This document shows, in pieces, positions 1 to 9,984 of a DNA stretch of 64,000 bases (position 1 is its first letter; each line of letters starts with the position of its first letter). The stretch spans positions 1,495,582 through 1,559,581 of the forward strand of contig NW_019773514.1 of assembly GCF_001039355.2 (NCBI RefSeq), given 5' to 3'. The stretch is from Lingula anatina. Its lineage: Eukaryota; Brachiopoda; Lingulata; Lingulida; Lingulidae. Under the pieces are notes generated by a model. The model made no database searches, had not been told where the DNA came from, and saw only the letters and a program-made list of their open reading frames with translations. Made by a program: the position numbers and the translations under genes.

Positions 1-1583
1 AAAATAATAAAAAAAAAAACTTTTTGGGGAAAAATGTTCGCACAAAAAAAAAAAAACCCCCCCCCCCCCCCCCAAAAAAAAAAAAAATAAATAAATAAGT
101 AAATAAATAAAATAATATGATACAAAGTTACATAAATGGAGGATAATCAAATAACTCCATACTTAATAACTACCATAATATATATTAACTAAAGTGTAGG
201 TTAACGATTGCAACCAACATTGAAAGTTACACAACATTATGAAAAATACCTGAAAGAAAAAAGCTATTGGAGCAAAAAGATGTCTGTTGGGAAAGGGGAA
301 AGGTGGACTGGTCGCTTGTCAGTCAACAAGTGACCTTCATTAGCTGCAAGTCTTGGGGAGGGGGGGGGAGAGAAAACCGTGGGTGAGTTGCGGCAACACC
401 TAGCCCTCTCCGCTTACTCGTATTATGCTTGATCACAAGTGTCTCGCTTATGTTAAGTTGGATGATCATGCTGTTTTTTTTCCGAAACACTTGGTTGCCA
501 GCTGGAGGGTTTTCATCGAGCGTGTAAACTGCAGGCGAGTCAGAGGTCAAAATTTTCCCTAATAACCCCTTTCAACTCTCTCACTACATCATAACTTCTA
601 CGTAGCCCTAACAATTAATTTCCCTTTTATGATTCTGCAGTAATATTGAAATTTCATCCTTGTCCGGGCAGATTTAAAAATGGTCTAGGTCGAAATTAAC
701 AAAATTAAAATCTGACTTTAATTTGGACTAGTCCAGTTTAAAAGCTAATTGGATTTCGATCAGGCCTGCGACACACACACATAGACACGCACACATAAAG
801 CAATAACATATATTATATTGTTCATGTCAAAATATCATTGTGCATTCACCAATATATCATGTATTTGTTAGATCATAGCCATTGTACTAGGTGTACTCGA
901 ATCAATAAAGTAATAATAATAATTTGCTCGCTGGCGTCAGCGTGCACTACGTGTATTTAATAGTAATGATAATAATTCATTTCTTAAAACAGCACTAAAT
1001 AAGTTTCTGAGTGCTGCTTACAAATATATCTTAAGCAAACCGTACAACACAGAATTATTAATAAACAAAGACTAACCTAAAACTAACAGAAAAGAAATAT
1101 AAGCTTAGAGAGACAAAATAACCACAAGAGCCTTTAAATAAAGAAAATTTACACTTAAAGAAGAGTACGCTACCGTTAAAAGGCACCTTAGACCTTTATG
1201 CAGCAAACTATTTAAATTTCTTAAAAATTTCAACAATTTGCCCATTATCAAACAGGCATATCGTGACTTATATGTTGAGATATATCATAATTACGTTTTA
1301 TAAAGCCGTTTTCAAGTACATAGGACTATATTTTTTTTACGTTATGAGTGAAAGTCACCAATCTCTATCTCCATAACGAAAGTGACATAATACTCGAAAA
1401 TTAATTTATTGGCAGTTATTTTTTCAAATATTTTGGATATGCATTGTTGAAAAGGCAATTACTCAGGATTTTATGTTATTGAAAGATGTAGGCCTAACGC
1501 TCATTGCCTTCAAATGGCCTTTCCATTCTTTTTACATGGTCATGTTCAGCGCTAGTGGTGCTGTCAAATGACCTTTTTATTTT
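1..1583. repeat. Duplicated 3' flank of receptor copy A
   Basis: No gene seen. This AT-rich sequence matches 20,120-21,585 closely, including poly-A/poly-C tracts near 45-90 and the block 260-560. A short local duplication at 1540-1615 repeats the last codons of the receptor (a GTTCAGCGCTAGTGGTGCTG motif occurs twice), and the same duplication exists at 21,540-21,615. An ORF at 323-550 on the minus strand is not kept in frame in the paralogous copy and is not called. Confidence 0.7.
1405..1410 (-). terminator. Candidate polyadenylation signal, receptor copy A
   Basis: AATAAA on the minus strand about 175 bp past the stop codon of copy A. The same hexamer lies at the same distance downstream of gene 2 (21,405-21,410). 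The intact gene 1 last exon (stop at 3420) has only about 100 bp of matching flank and no obvious AATAAA in it. Confidence 0.45.
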
Positions 1584-2750
1584 CTATTCGTGGTCATGTT
1601 CAGCGCTAGTGGTGCTGTTGCGTCCTTTAGCAATAACTTGCACGTCATTCTTGAAGACAAGACTGACCACGTTCAAAGCGACCCCTTGAATGCAGTTGCA
1701 CCCAAACATCAGCATGCAGTAGTCATTAGTCTGGTTGTAAATTGACAGACCCACCAAAGTTACACCTAATGCCTGAACTAGGGAACAGACTGCACTCACA
1801 GATGCTAATCTACAGCTATCCATATAACTTCTGTGAGCGGACGCGGCACACCTCTCATCACGCAGTACACGCACCAACCGCAAAAACATCACTACATTAA
1901 GAAAGACAGCTACAGTAGCAGGGCCGGCCATAAGAAGCATATAGCCATTCAAATCTGTAAAGAAGCATGTGCCTTGGCTATATGAAACACTAATGAATGG
2001 TTGTTCTCTTATTTCAAAAAGAAAGCCAAGTGAAACTATCAAAAGTGCAAATGCATAACTGATCGCGGTACATATCGATAGGTGTCGCTTTGTGTTGTGC
2101 GTCAACAGCAGACGAGACACGACATTGTGATAAGCATGGTAGGACATAACTGGTAGCCAACAAAAACTTATCAGCCAAAAGAAGTGAGCGGACATTGTGA
2201 TGTACCTTAATTCTGACGAACTATTTGTGTTGCTCATCATTTCTTGTACAAACAGGAAAAGTTGAAAGAAAAAGCAAGTCACAAACTGGTGTAAGATGAC
2301 TCTACTTGCAATGTTTTTGTACCATCTCAAATATCCGTGTATGCCAATGTTGCCCAAATACATACACAGGGTAGATATTGGCATGGCCCAACGGCGCATC
2401 ATTTCCCGTGAGAAAGAGCTAAGGAGAGTGTGATTTTTTGCAGGCCTACTTTCGTGGACCACACCTTTGGAGTAATCTGACAAAAAGTCCTTAATTAAGT
2501 GCGAGCAAACGAAAGCTGCGTCCTTCAAAATTGTAACTTCACTTGCCTGTACCTTAGCGATAGTTCTAGCATGTTGAAACAAGTATACATTTTCTCTGAA
2601 ATGTACCGAAATACTGCTGTTCAACAGAATTTTAACTAACAAACATGGCAATTGTCTCACTGCTTCATTGGAATTAAAGAAAAGAAAGAGACTTTTCAAG
2701 TCAGACGTAAAGTCGACCATTTGAAGGGCATGGGCATTACTTATAACCTT
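1584..2750 (-). pseudogene. Headless third copy of receptor last exon (copy A)
   Basis: Open reading frame matching the last exon of gene 1 from about residue 155 of that exon to the stop, including all seven predicted helices. Exons 1 and 2 and the first part of exon 3 are missing. The match ends exactly at the ambiguous base 2751. Beyond it on the minus strand the frame reads through antisense Tc1 sequence. The first ~810 bp (1940-2750) look identical to gene 1, while the last ~350 bp carry about a dozen differences. It could be a truncated duplicate, a gene-conversion partner, or a second haplotype misplaced by assembly. No promoter or signal peptide is available to it. Confidence 0.75.
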
Positions 2751-2751
2751 N
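2751..2751. other. Single ambiguous base at a sequence join
   Basis: One n separates receptor exon sequence (left) from the middle of a Tc1-like transposase (right). Homology to gene 1 ends at this base, which suggests a contig join as much as a biological breakpoint. Confidence 0.85.
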
Positions 2752-3230
2752 TCTGGCATGGACACCAGCCAATAAATGAGCATTGATAATGTTCTCAGAT
2801 GAAAGCGGGTTAAGCGTTGCCAGAATTTATGGACGCGTAAGGGTTTGGAGATCAGCTGGTAAGAAGTATATTTCCAATTTTCTGCGTCGTTATGTATTTG
2901 ATGCATTGGCTACTATGGTGAAGGTGAGCTGGAAGTGGTCAACGGGAACCTTAAGGCAGAGCCTTGCATCCAAGTAATGGAAAGGAAACTTAAGGAATTC
3001 CGTCGAGAATGTTTTCGGGACCACAACCACCCATTTATGTTTTAGTATGAAAAAGATACTCCACGGATAGCCAGATTATGTGAAAACCAGATCCAGACAC
3101 CCCTCCCCAATGTGCCAGCTCATTCCCTAGATTAGAACCTCATTAAGAATATATGGAATAGCCTATTCTCGGAAATGGATAACTGATGGATAAATCTGCA
3201 AACAAAAGCGATTTCATTTAAAAGTTGAAA
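2752..3230 (+). mobile_element. Tc1/mariner-like transposase relic
   Basis: Plus-strand translation near 2783 gives an FSDES block followed by a GRVRVWR block, the pattern around the second catalytic Asp of Tc1 transposases. About 330 bp on, a degenerate PAHSLD.NLIKNIWN stretch (near 3115-3160) matches the family's SPDLNPIE-W motif around the third catalytic residue. Stops and frameshifts make it non-functional. The N-terminal DNA-binding part is absent because the relic begins at the join at 2751. Confidence 0.75.
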
Positions 3231-3419
3231 AAAGAACATTGATTCATGACATGATTTTCTATATCACCTGACGCATTGCATTAGGGGTGGCACTTGTTGC
3301 TCGGCGAGTAGCCTATATATGCATGGTTGAAAAGGTTGCAAGGTAATGATATACCCAGGTTTTTATAAAATTGAAAGGAGTAGCGTTCGTTGCATGTCTT
3401 CAAATGACCCTTTTTTTCT

Positions 3420-5033
3420 CTATTCGTTGTCAGGTTCAGCGCTAGTGGTGCTGTTGCGTCCTTTAGGAATAACTTGCACGTCATTCCTGAAGACAAGACT
3501 GACCACGATCAAAGCGACCCCTTGAATGCAGTTGCATCCAAACATCAGCATGCAGTAGTCATTAGTCTGGCTGTAAATTGACAGACCCACCAAAGCTACA
3601 CCAAATGCCTGAGCTAAAGAACAGACTGCACTCACAGATGCTAATCTACAGCTATCCATATAACTTCTGTGAGCGGACGCGGCACACCTCTCATCACGCA
3701 GTACACGCACCAACCGCAAAAACATCACTACATTAAGAAAGACAGCTACAATAGCAGGGCAGGCCATAAGGAGCATATAGCCATTCAAATCTGTAAAGAA
3801 GCATGTGCCTTGGCTATATGAAACACTAATGAATGGTTGTTCTCTTATTTCAAAAAGAAAGCCAAGTGAAACTATCAAAAGTGCAAATGCATAACTGATC
3901 GCGGTACATATCGATAGGTGTCGCTTTGTGTTGTGCGTCAACAGCAGACGAGACACGACATTGTGATAAGCATGGTAGGACATAACTGGTAGCCAACAAA
4001 AACTTATCAGCCAAAAGAAGTGAGCGGACATTGTGATGTACCTTAATTCTGACGAACTATTTGTGTTGCTCATCATTTCTTGTACAAACAGGAAAAGTTG
4101 AAAGAAAAAGCAAGTCACAAACTGGTGTAAGATGACTCTACTTGCAATGTTTTTGTACCATCTCAAATATCCGTGTATGCCAATGTTGCCCAAATACATA
4201 CACAGGGTAGATATTGGCATGGCCCAACGGCGCATCATTTCCCGTGAGAAAGAGCTAAGGAGAGTGTGATTTTTTGCAGGCCTACTTTCGTGGACCACAC
4301 CTTTGGAGTAATCTGACAAAAAGTCCTTAATTAAGTGCGAGCAAACGAAAGCTGCGTCCTTCAAAATTGTAACTTCACTTGCCTGTACCTTAGCGATAGT
4401 TCTAGCATGTTGAAACAAGTATACATTTTCTCTGAAATGTACCGAAATACTGCTGTTCAACAGAATTTTAACTAACAAACATGGCAATTGTCTCACTGCT
4501 TCATTGGAATTAAAGAAAAGAAAGAGACTTTTCAAGTCAGACGTAAAGTCGACCATTTGAAGGGCATGGGCATTACTTATAACCTTCGGTGTTAGTTGGC
4601 TACCATTGACTGTTGTTTGGAATTCAGGTGTAAGCAAATAATGAGAAACATCCTCTCGAAATGCCCTGGCAGCAGAGACGACTGAATCATAGGTGGTGTG
4701 CACTCCTTTTGGCGTAAATGACATCTTGAGCAACAGTCCCATATTTGACACATCGGACAAATGGAAAGCTAGCTCGCACTTCATATTAAAAACAACTATC
4801 TTTCCCCGCAAGTGCTCGTTTGTTTGAAGAAGTCTGAAAAATGCACGTACCCTTGGGACACAAAATGAGTGCTCTGATATCTTTCCAGTCACATTTTGAT
4901 AGTCGGTGAATGTGAAATAGATATACAAGTATAGTTCCACGCCCATCATGTTCTGGAACAGTTCTTGCCTAGAGCGACATCTGTCGCTTTCGGCACCACG
5001 AAGACAGTTTAATGTTTGAAGATTGCAGCTTTC
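3420..5033 (-). CDS. Receptor gene 1, exon 3: juxtamembrane region and seven-helix domain
   Basis: Last exon of a Methuselah-like class-B GPCR gene, minus strand. It is 1614 nt including the stop and starts after a pyrimidine-rich acceptor in phase 0. It encodes ~537 residues (about 440-976 of the protein). A ~270-residue extracellular region comes first. A bundle follows with HFFW in helix 3, a G-T-C-F-F loop-2 Cys, a long NVVMFLRLVRVLR helix 5 and NCIQGV in helix 7, all patterns of secretin/adhesion-type receptors. No GPS cleavage motif (Cys-x-W ... HLT) precedes helix 1. The helix-3 Cys normally disulfide-bonded to loop 2 is Leu here (codon 4044-4046), whereas gene 2 keeps Cys. The start of the exon is extended beyond the first Met because the acceptor and frame match gene 2. 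Ligand and G-protein coupling are unknown. Confidence 0.85.
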   Translation of the reverse strand, partial: ESCNLQTLNCLRGAESDRCRSRQELFQNMMGVELYLYIYFTFTDYQNVTGKISEHSFCVPRVRAFFRLLQTNEHLRGKIVVFNMKCELAFHLSDVSNMGLLLKMSFTPKGVHTTYDSVVSAARAFREDVSHYLLTPEFQTTVNGSQLTPKVISNAHALQMVDFTSDLKSLFLFFNSNEAVRQLPCLLVKILLNSSISVHFRENVYLFQHARTIAKVQASEVTILKDAAFVCSHLIKDFLSDYSKGVVHESRPAKNHTLLSSFSREMMRRWAMPISTLCMYLGNIGIHGYLRWYKNIASRVILHQFVTCFFFQLFLFVQEMMSNTNSSSELRYITMSAHFFWLISFCWLPVMSYHAYHNVVSRLLLTHNTKRHLSICTAISYAFALLIVSLGFLFEIREQPFISVSYSQGTCFFTDLNGYMLLMACPAIVAVFLNVVMFLRLVRVLRDERCAASAHRSYMDSCRLASVSAVCSLAQAFGVALVGLSIYSQTNDYCMLMFGCNCIQGVALIVVSLVFRNDVQVIPKGRNSTTSAEPDNE

Positions 5034-5077
5034 CTGAAAAAAAAAAATATATACGAAAAAAATTATATTTAAAAAAA

Positions 5078-5130
<53 letters not shown>
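5078..5130. repeat. (TA)n microsatellite in receptor gene 1 intron 2
   Basis: About 26 TA units just upstream of the exon 3 acceptor (acceptor at 5034-5036). No equivalent tract lies at this place in gene 2. Very long TA runs this close to a splice site are length-unstable. Confidence 0.95.
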
Positions 5131-5131
<1 letters not shown>

Positions 5132-5623
5132 CAGGAGCCGATGTGACGAAACTGAGGGTCCGGGCACGTGTACATATAATTCTGCAGGTAAGGGTGAGCC
5201 TGACGTAAATGGGTTAAAATCTAGGGTAAGGCTTACCTGTGCAAATGGGAACCGGACTTTATATAATGGGGGACTCTCTGTCATGTCACACTGGTTTCAT
5301 AAAATGATTAAACTCGAATGTCTGTCCCAGAAAAGGGTCAATCAGGTCACACCCAATAAAATTCCAGTTCAGAAAGATAAAAAAGCCTTTGAACTATGCT
5401 CTTGGTGCAAATTACGCTTGTCTGTTAAGTTAGAGTAGAGGCAAGGGCTCAGGTTTATGGACACGAAGTCTCCCCTGGATCCGCCTTGATGATACTTCTC
5501 TCACCCATTTACTACTGAAAAAGTAATTAATTCACCAATACCGAACCACGAAATACTAAAATTGCGTGTGTGGGAGTTGGCTAGCTTACGTACTTAGCAC
5601 CATTTCACAAGTATTGACATCAT

Positions 5624-6790
5624 TTATTGATGAGAAAACTTAATCGTATTTAGAATAAAGCAATCCATCCTGAGTCCGGTGGCTTAAGGAAAAAATCGTG
5701 ACACGGCGGATAAAAGCACTAAATTTTGCAAGTGGGTACCTTTTGACATACTAAATCAAATTAGAGCCGTAGCCCACGGAAAAAAATTACCGTTTGGCCA
5801 AAAATCCAAAATGGCCGCCAATTTATGGAATTCTATAGAAATGTGCACATACCTATGTTGATTTTTATCAAATAAATTATTTTCTCAGAGTTCTCCATAT
5901 CCTTATTACCCATTTTATTCATATATTTCAGATAGCAAACAAGTTCCCTTGGACTTTTTGAAAAAATCCAAGATAGCTGTCATATGCCATAGAAACAGCC
6001 ATAGGAATACTAGTGCACAACTAATACCAGCTAGAAAGAAACGTTGTCCACTATCAGATTAAGTCTGTTTCTCAGATTTTTGTTACCCACATAATATGTT
6101 TGTGGTGAGTAACTACGAAGTGTTCTTGGGCATTTCGGAAATTGCAATGTTTTTGTACCATCACAGGAATTCTAGTATACGGGGGATTCAACTAATGGCA
6201 ACTGGAAAGATTAATTTTCCAATATCAAATTAAGTTTGTTTCTGGGTGTTTTCCACATCCTTCCACCCACACAATATGTATGTGGTGAGTAACTTACATG
6301 TATTCCTGGGAATTTTGAGAAAATCCAATATGGCCGCCATATGTCATAGGAATACTTCTAGTGTTACAAAGGGTTGGAACTAATGCCAGCTAATTCACTA
6401 TCAAATTCAGTTTATTTTATTTTTTTTTGTGTTTTACACATAATTATTACACTGTGATAGATATCTAGCAGGTAATGAATGTGCATATTTGATCATTTTG
6501 AGAAAATCCAAGATGGCCGTCATTGGCCATAGGAATATTACTGGAATTACAACTGCACATCCATGGCTTTTCATCTACTACCAGGGTGAAATTGTGTTTG
6601 CTTATCAAGTTTTGCCCATCCTTATTAGTCCTATGATATATATCTGGTGGGTAAATAGTGTACATCCTTGGTTATTCTGAGAAAATCCAAGATAGCTACA
6701 AATTTACATAGGATTACAAATGAGTGGGTTTCAATTGCTTATTGATGAGAGAACTTAATCGTATTTAGAAAGAAAAAACAATCCATCCTG
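5624..6790. repeat. ~180-bp-period satellite block flanked by 50-bp direct repeats
   Basis: From about 5680 to 6735 a degenerate unit recurs with starts near 5801, 5964, 6145, 6321, 6503 and 6683, marked by a variant of GAAAATCCAAGATGGCCGCC followed by CATAGGAATA. The block lies in intron 2 of receptor gene 1. It is bracketed by two copies of a ~50-bp sequence (5624-5672 and 6739-6790) that is single in gene 2 (near 24,266). No coding content seen. Confidence 0.75.

Positions 6791-6792
<2 letters not shown>

Positions 6793-6836
<44 letters not shown>
6793..6836. repeat. (TA)n microsatellite
   Basis: About 22 TA units directly after the right flanking repeat of the satellite block, in intron 2 of receptor gene 1. 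Confidence 0.95.
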
Positions 6837-6838
<2 letters not shown>

Positions 6839-7236
6839 TTTAACAATAGAAAATTAAACAGTTGAAAACAATAAAGGGATTGATACATAAGTTATAGTGC
6901 TGTAATGTATAATTACACACACACACACGTATATAATTGCCATTCATACTCTTTCTCAAATAATGAGAACTGAATTGCCTGAGTGTTTTCTAGTTTCATC
7001 TGTGGTCAACAGATGTCTAATTTTAAATTACATGCGAAGTTGGTCTTTATATGTTTGTATGTTTCATAAAACATACTTAAAACCGCCTGATTTCAATGGA
7101 ATTTCAAATAGTCAATATAGCAAATTTACGTACGTGTAAATACTGCACTAATCCACGCAAAAGAAAGAGAGCTGGACCAAGAATTTCCCTTTTTTTCTTT
7201 TTGATTTTAAGACACTGAAAGAAAAATAAAACATAC

Positions 7237-7367
7237 CTTCGAACCTTCACTTTTTGAGTTTTCCGTTTGCTGGCAGAGGAAAGAAGCCTCATCTCTGGCG
7301 AAAGCATCGTCCACATTGATAATGGACAGAAAAGAAAATGGGTCGAATTCAAAATTGAATACATCTG
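7237..7367 (-). CDS. Receptor gene 1, exon 2
   Basis: A 131-nt exon found by comparison with gene 2. The acceptor ends TTTCAG|CAG-like at 7368-7370 and the donor is GTATGT at 7231-7236. It takes over in phase 1 from exon 1 and leaves in phase 0. The translation (…DVFNFEFDPFSFLSIINV… then DEAFAR-like and FLCQQ) is close to gene 2 exon 2, with identical length. It lies in the extracellular part and contributes one Cys. A longer ORF over the same bases in another frame is a shadow. Confidence 0.8.
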
Positions 7368-7596
7368 CTGAAATATCAAGACAATATTTATTGAAAAAGA
7401 TGACGCGTTTTCCCCGTCGTTTTTATAGTTATTATCATGAATTGAAAGTGAAAGCAGCTTGGTACTAAGAATTAACACATGTTCGTCGTTGAGTTATATT
7501 TATTTTAAGGTCTTGAAAATTAATTCTTCACACATTTATCTTAAATTCTATTAATGCAGTTATGTAATGTAACAGGAGACAAATAGATTTACTTAC

Positions 7597-8782
7597 GTTC
7601 TATGGGACAAATGTTCGCTGCATTGTAAAATAATGGCGAATTACATGACAGGCAAAAGAAATTCTTATATTTGACACCTAACGACACCGCAAAGTTGCTC
7701 GGGCCTTCAATGCACAATAGTCGCAAAGTTTCATAGGGTATTCCCGTTTCCGCCCATTCCACAGACGTGCTACGATTACTGGTTGGGCATGTAGCCCATC
7801 TGAAATAGGGTTTACTGCAAGGATGTGACACTGCCAGTCTTGGTGCAGAAAAATAAATGAAGCAATTTGGGATCCTTAGCGCTTTTGTTATCACCTCATC
7901 GGCTGTTGATGAATTAAGGATATAGTCCGAGCTGTCTGTTCCGCAATTTATTGCCGGTTTCCAAGCTTCATATTGCGTAATATTGTGGCACCGTGCGCAG
8001 TAGACGTTCTTGAACGTCAGTTGAACATTCCTGGCGTAAACTGGGGTAGCCCGCAATGTGATATCTTCCGTTACACTGTCATCTCTTTCGCATTTTTCTT
8101 TTGTTATGTCATCTGGCCAGTGACTTGGACATGACGTTACAAACCAGAAATGATCCTTGTTTTCATCTGGTAGCTTCAGCGGACGACGTACGCAGCTCAC
8201 TTGGTCCATTGTCATGTTAACATCAGCGTCAGGTCTCATGTCAATGAAGTCACATTGACTTTGTGGCCAGCAACAATTCTCAAACAATTCACATAATTTG
8301 CCACACGAACAATGCACTGTGACGAACCAGTGAAGTTTTTCATTCACAAGGCAAGCAGGGGTGTTCGGCTTAGGAAGTTGCAAGTTCGAAATGTTGGCGA
8401 TCGTCCCAGCTAAGTCAAAGGACTCCTTTTTACTGTCTGTGACATTAGTGTTGTAAAGGCGGGCTGTTGATGTGGTGTCTTCAGCATTTAACAAATGTCT
8501 CCCGACATGTGCCGGGCTGTTCGAAAATTCACTGACTCCATCTACCTGTGTTTTGGTTCGTTGTAATCTCATGGCCTGCCAAATGTCGACGCGTCTTTTA
8601 CAGTTGGGTCCCAATGCTTGCTCAGATTCATTATGACTAGCATCTTGCTTGGTGATCAGATCTTTGAGTTTTTCCTTATCCGATGACAGCAGCATTGATC
8701 GTACATCTAACTTGTTTGAGTTTTTTTTCAGCGCAAAGGAAGATCCGCGTAAAAGTAACAGAAACAGGTAAACGCGGAGCAT
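7597..8782 (-). CDS. Receptor gene 1, exon 1: signal peptide and Cys-rich ectodomain
   Basis: First coding exon, 395 codons plus one base, ending at a consensus donor GTAAGT (7591-7596). The ATG is preceded by an in-frame TAG 9 nt upstream, which supports the start. Residues 1-18 are a hydrophobic signal peptide. Residues ~158-177 carry CSCGKLCELFENCCWPQSQC, a somatomedin-B-like Cys pattern. Two later modules share an aromatic-K-N-aromatic-Cys-x-x-Cys core (FKNVYCARC near 257, YKNFFCLSC near 372). N-glycosylation sequons are frequent. From general knowledge, similar ectodomains occur on mth2-like receptors of marine invertebrates. It probably acts as the ligand-binding head of the class-B receptor completed by exons 2 and 3. 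The exact ligand is unknown. Confidence 0.85.
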
Positions 8783-8924
8783 GTTGTTCTATTCAATAAA
8801 TGTGCCTTGAAATTGTCAACATCTATGAAAAAGTTGATCCTTCACCTACTCGAGTTTTCTCTAACAAGTCCTTTTCACTTTCATGCCTGTGGACTTTCTT
8901 AGCTACTCTCATATGTACGACTGG

Positions 8925-8932
8925 TATTTATA
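8925..8932 (-). promoter_or_regulatory. TATA box of receptor gene 1
   Basis: TATAAATA on the minus strand, followed by CCAGTCGTAC, 143 bp upstream of the ATG. The same core and following bases lie 147 bp upstream of gene 2 (27,750-27,757). Conservation in otherwise drifting upstream DNA supports a functional core promoter with a 5' UTR of roughly 110 nt. Confidence 0.65.
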
Positions 8933-8990
8933 CTAAAAAAACCCAAATTGACAGAAGGAAGACACGCCTTAAAAATTTGTTTTTGAACTA

Positions 8991-9984
8991 AATTTCAATA
9001 GAAGGAATTAACCAACCAATACCAATACTTTTTTAGAGGTCATAAATACCGCTGCTCTGCATAACATGCCAAGCAAGGTGTGTACATGTAAGTTGGACTG
9101 CAGGAATGAAAGGAATGGAATGGAAGTGTTCCAACTTTTATCTTGGACTGTCAAATCTCAAGGTTTGTGTCTAAAAAGTCCTCAACTTATACTCAAAGGT
9201 TTTAATGAATTTGAATGAATAGCATCTCCCTCCATTTTTTTAAAAGTATTTATCAAAATTTGCTATGTTAAGTAAGAATATATACTCCTGGGCTGACTTT
9301 TATAAGAATAGCAACAATTTCGCTAATTTTTTATGTACTCATGGATAATCGTAGCACATAACTGTATGAAATATTGGACTCAGATTTTTGTTTCAAGTTA
9401 CAAATACTACAAATACAAATACAAGTTACAAATACTTTCGGCCATATTTGTGATTAATGAAAATGAATATCAAAGTGGATTGTGTCATTTTGGTATCATA
9501 AATACACCTTTTTTTTTTTTGAGAATTATATCGTTCTTTACAGATTAAAATCTATTTTTAACAAACAAACAAATCAAACTGTTCTAACACTTCCAAATAT
9601 GATGCGAAAGAACAATAATGATTGTAAGTAGATATTTGTAATAAGGTGAAAAATACATGGCTACTGGAGATTTATTTATTTTAAAGTTGTGTCATTCTTC
9701 CAATGTTTTATTTTTGTGATGCTCAAGCTAGCATGTTGACATAACAAATGTGCGAAAATGATGTATAAACCATGTATGTTTGGACAGAAAGTGTGATGGA
9801 TCCAAGGGGATTTCAGTCAGAACATTGTAAAATGTGGTGATTGCAAAGCAGCAAATTTGGTATCAGGTCAAAAATGAAAAACTTTATAGTTTGAAGGTAG
9901 TGTTCAAATTCCATCGAAGTGAAAGCCTCATTATCAATTATATGCCATATCACCTTCCAAACTTGCATAACTCACAAAGAAGGA
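8991..9984. other. Upstream non-coding DNA of receptor gene 1
   Basis: No gene called. A block near 9100-9230 resembles 29,085-29,215 in unit 2, where the minus strand is open for about 100 codons. Here the matching frame has a stop. It may be a decayed exon or simply duplicated non-coding sequence. Confidence 0.4.

Noticed and set aside
323-550. 75-codon minus-strand ORF conserved in the duplicated flank
   Set aside because: The paralogous sequence near 20,370-20,590 has frame-breaking indels. Similarity reflects the recent duplication.
4969-5284. ORFs with repeated Ile-Tyr near 5070-5280
   Set aside because: Translation of the (TA)n microsatellite.
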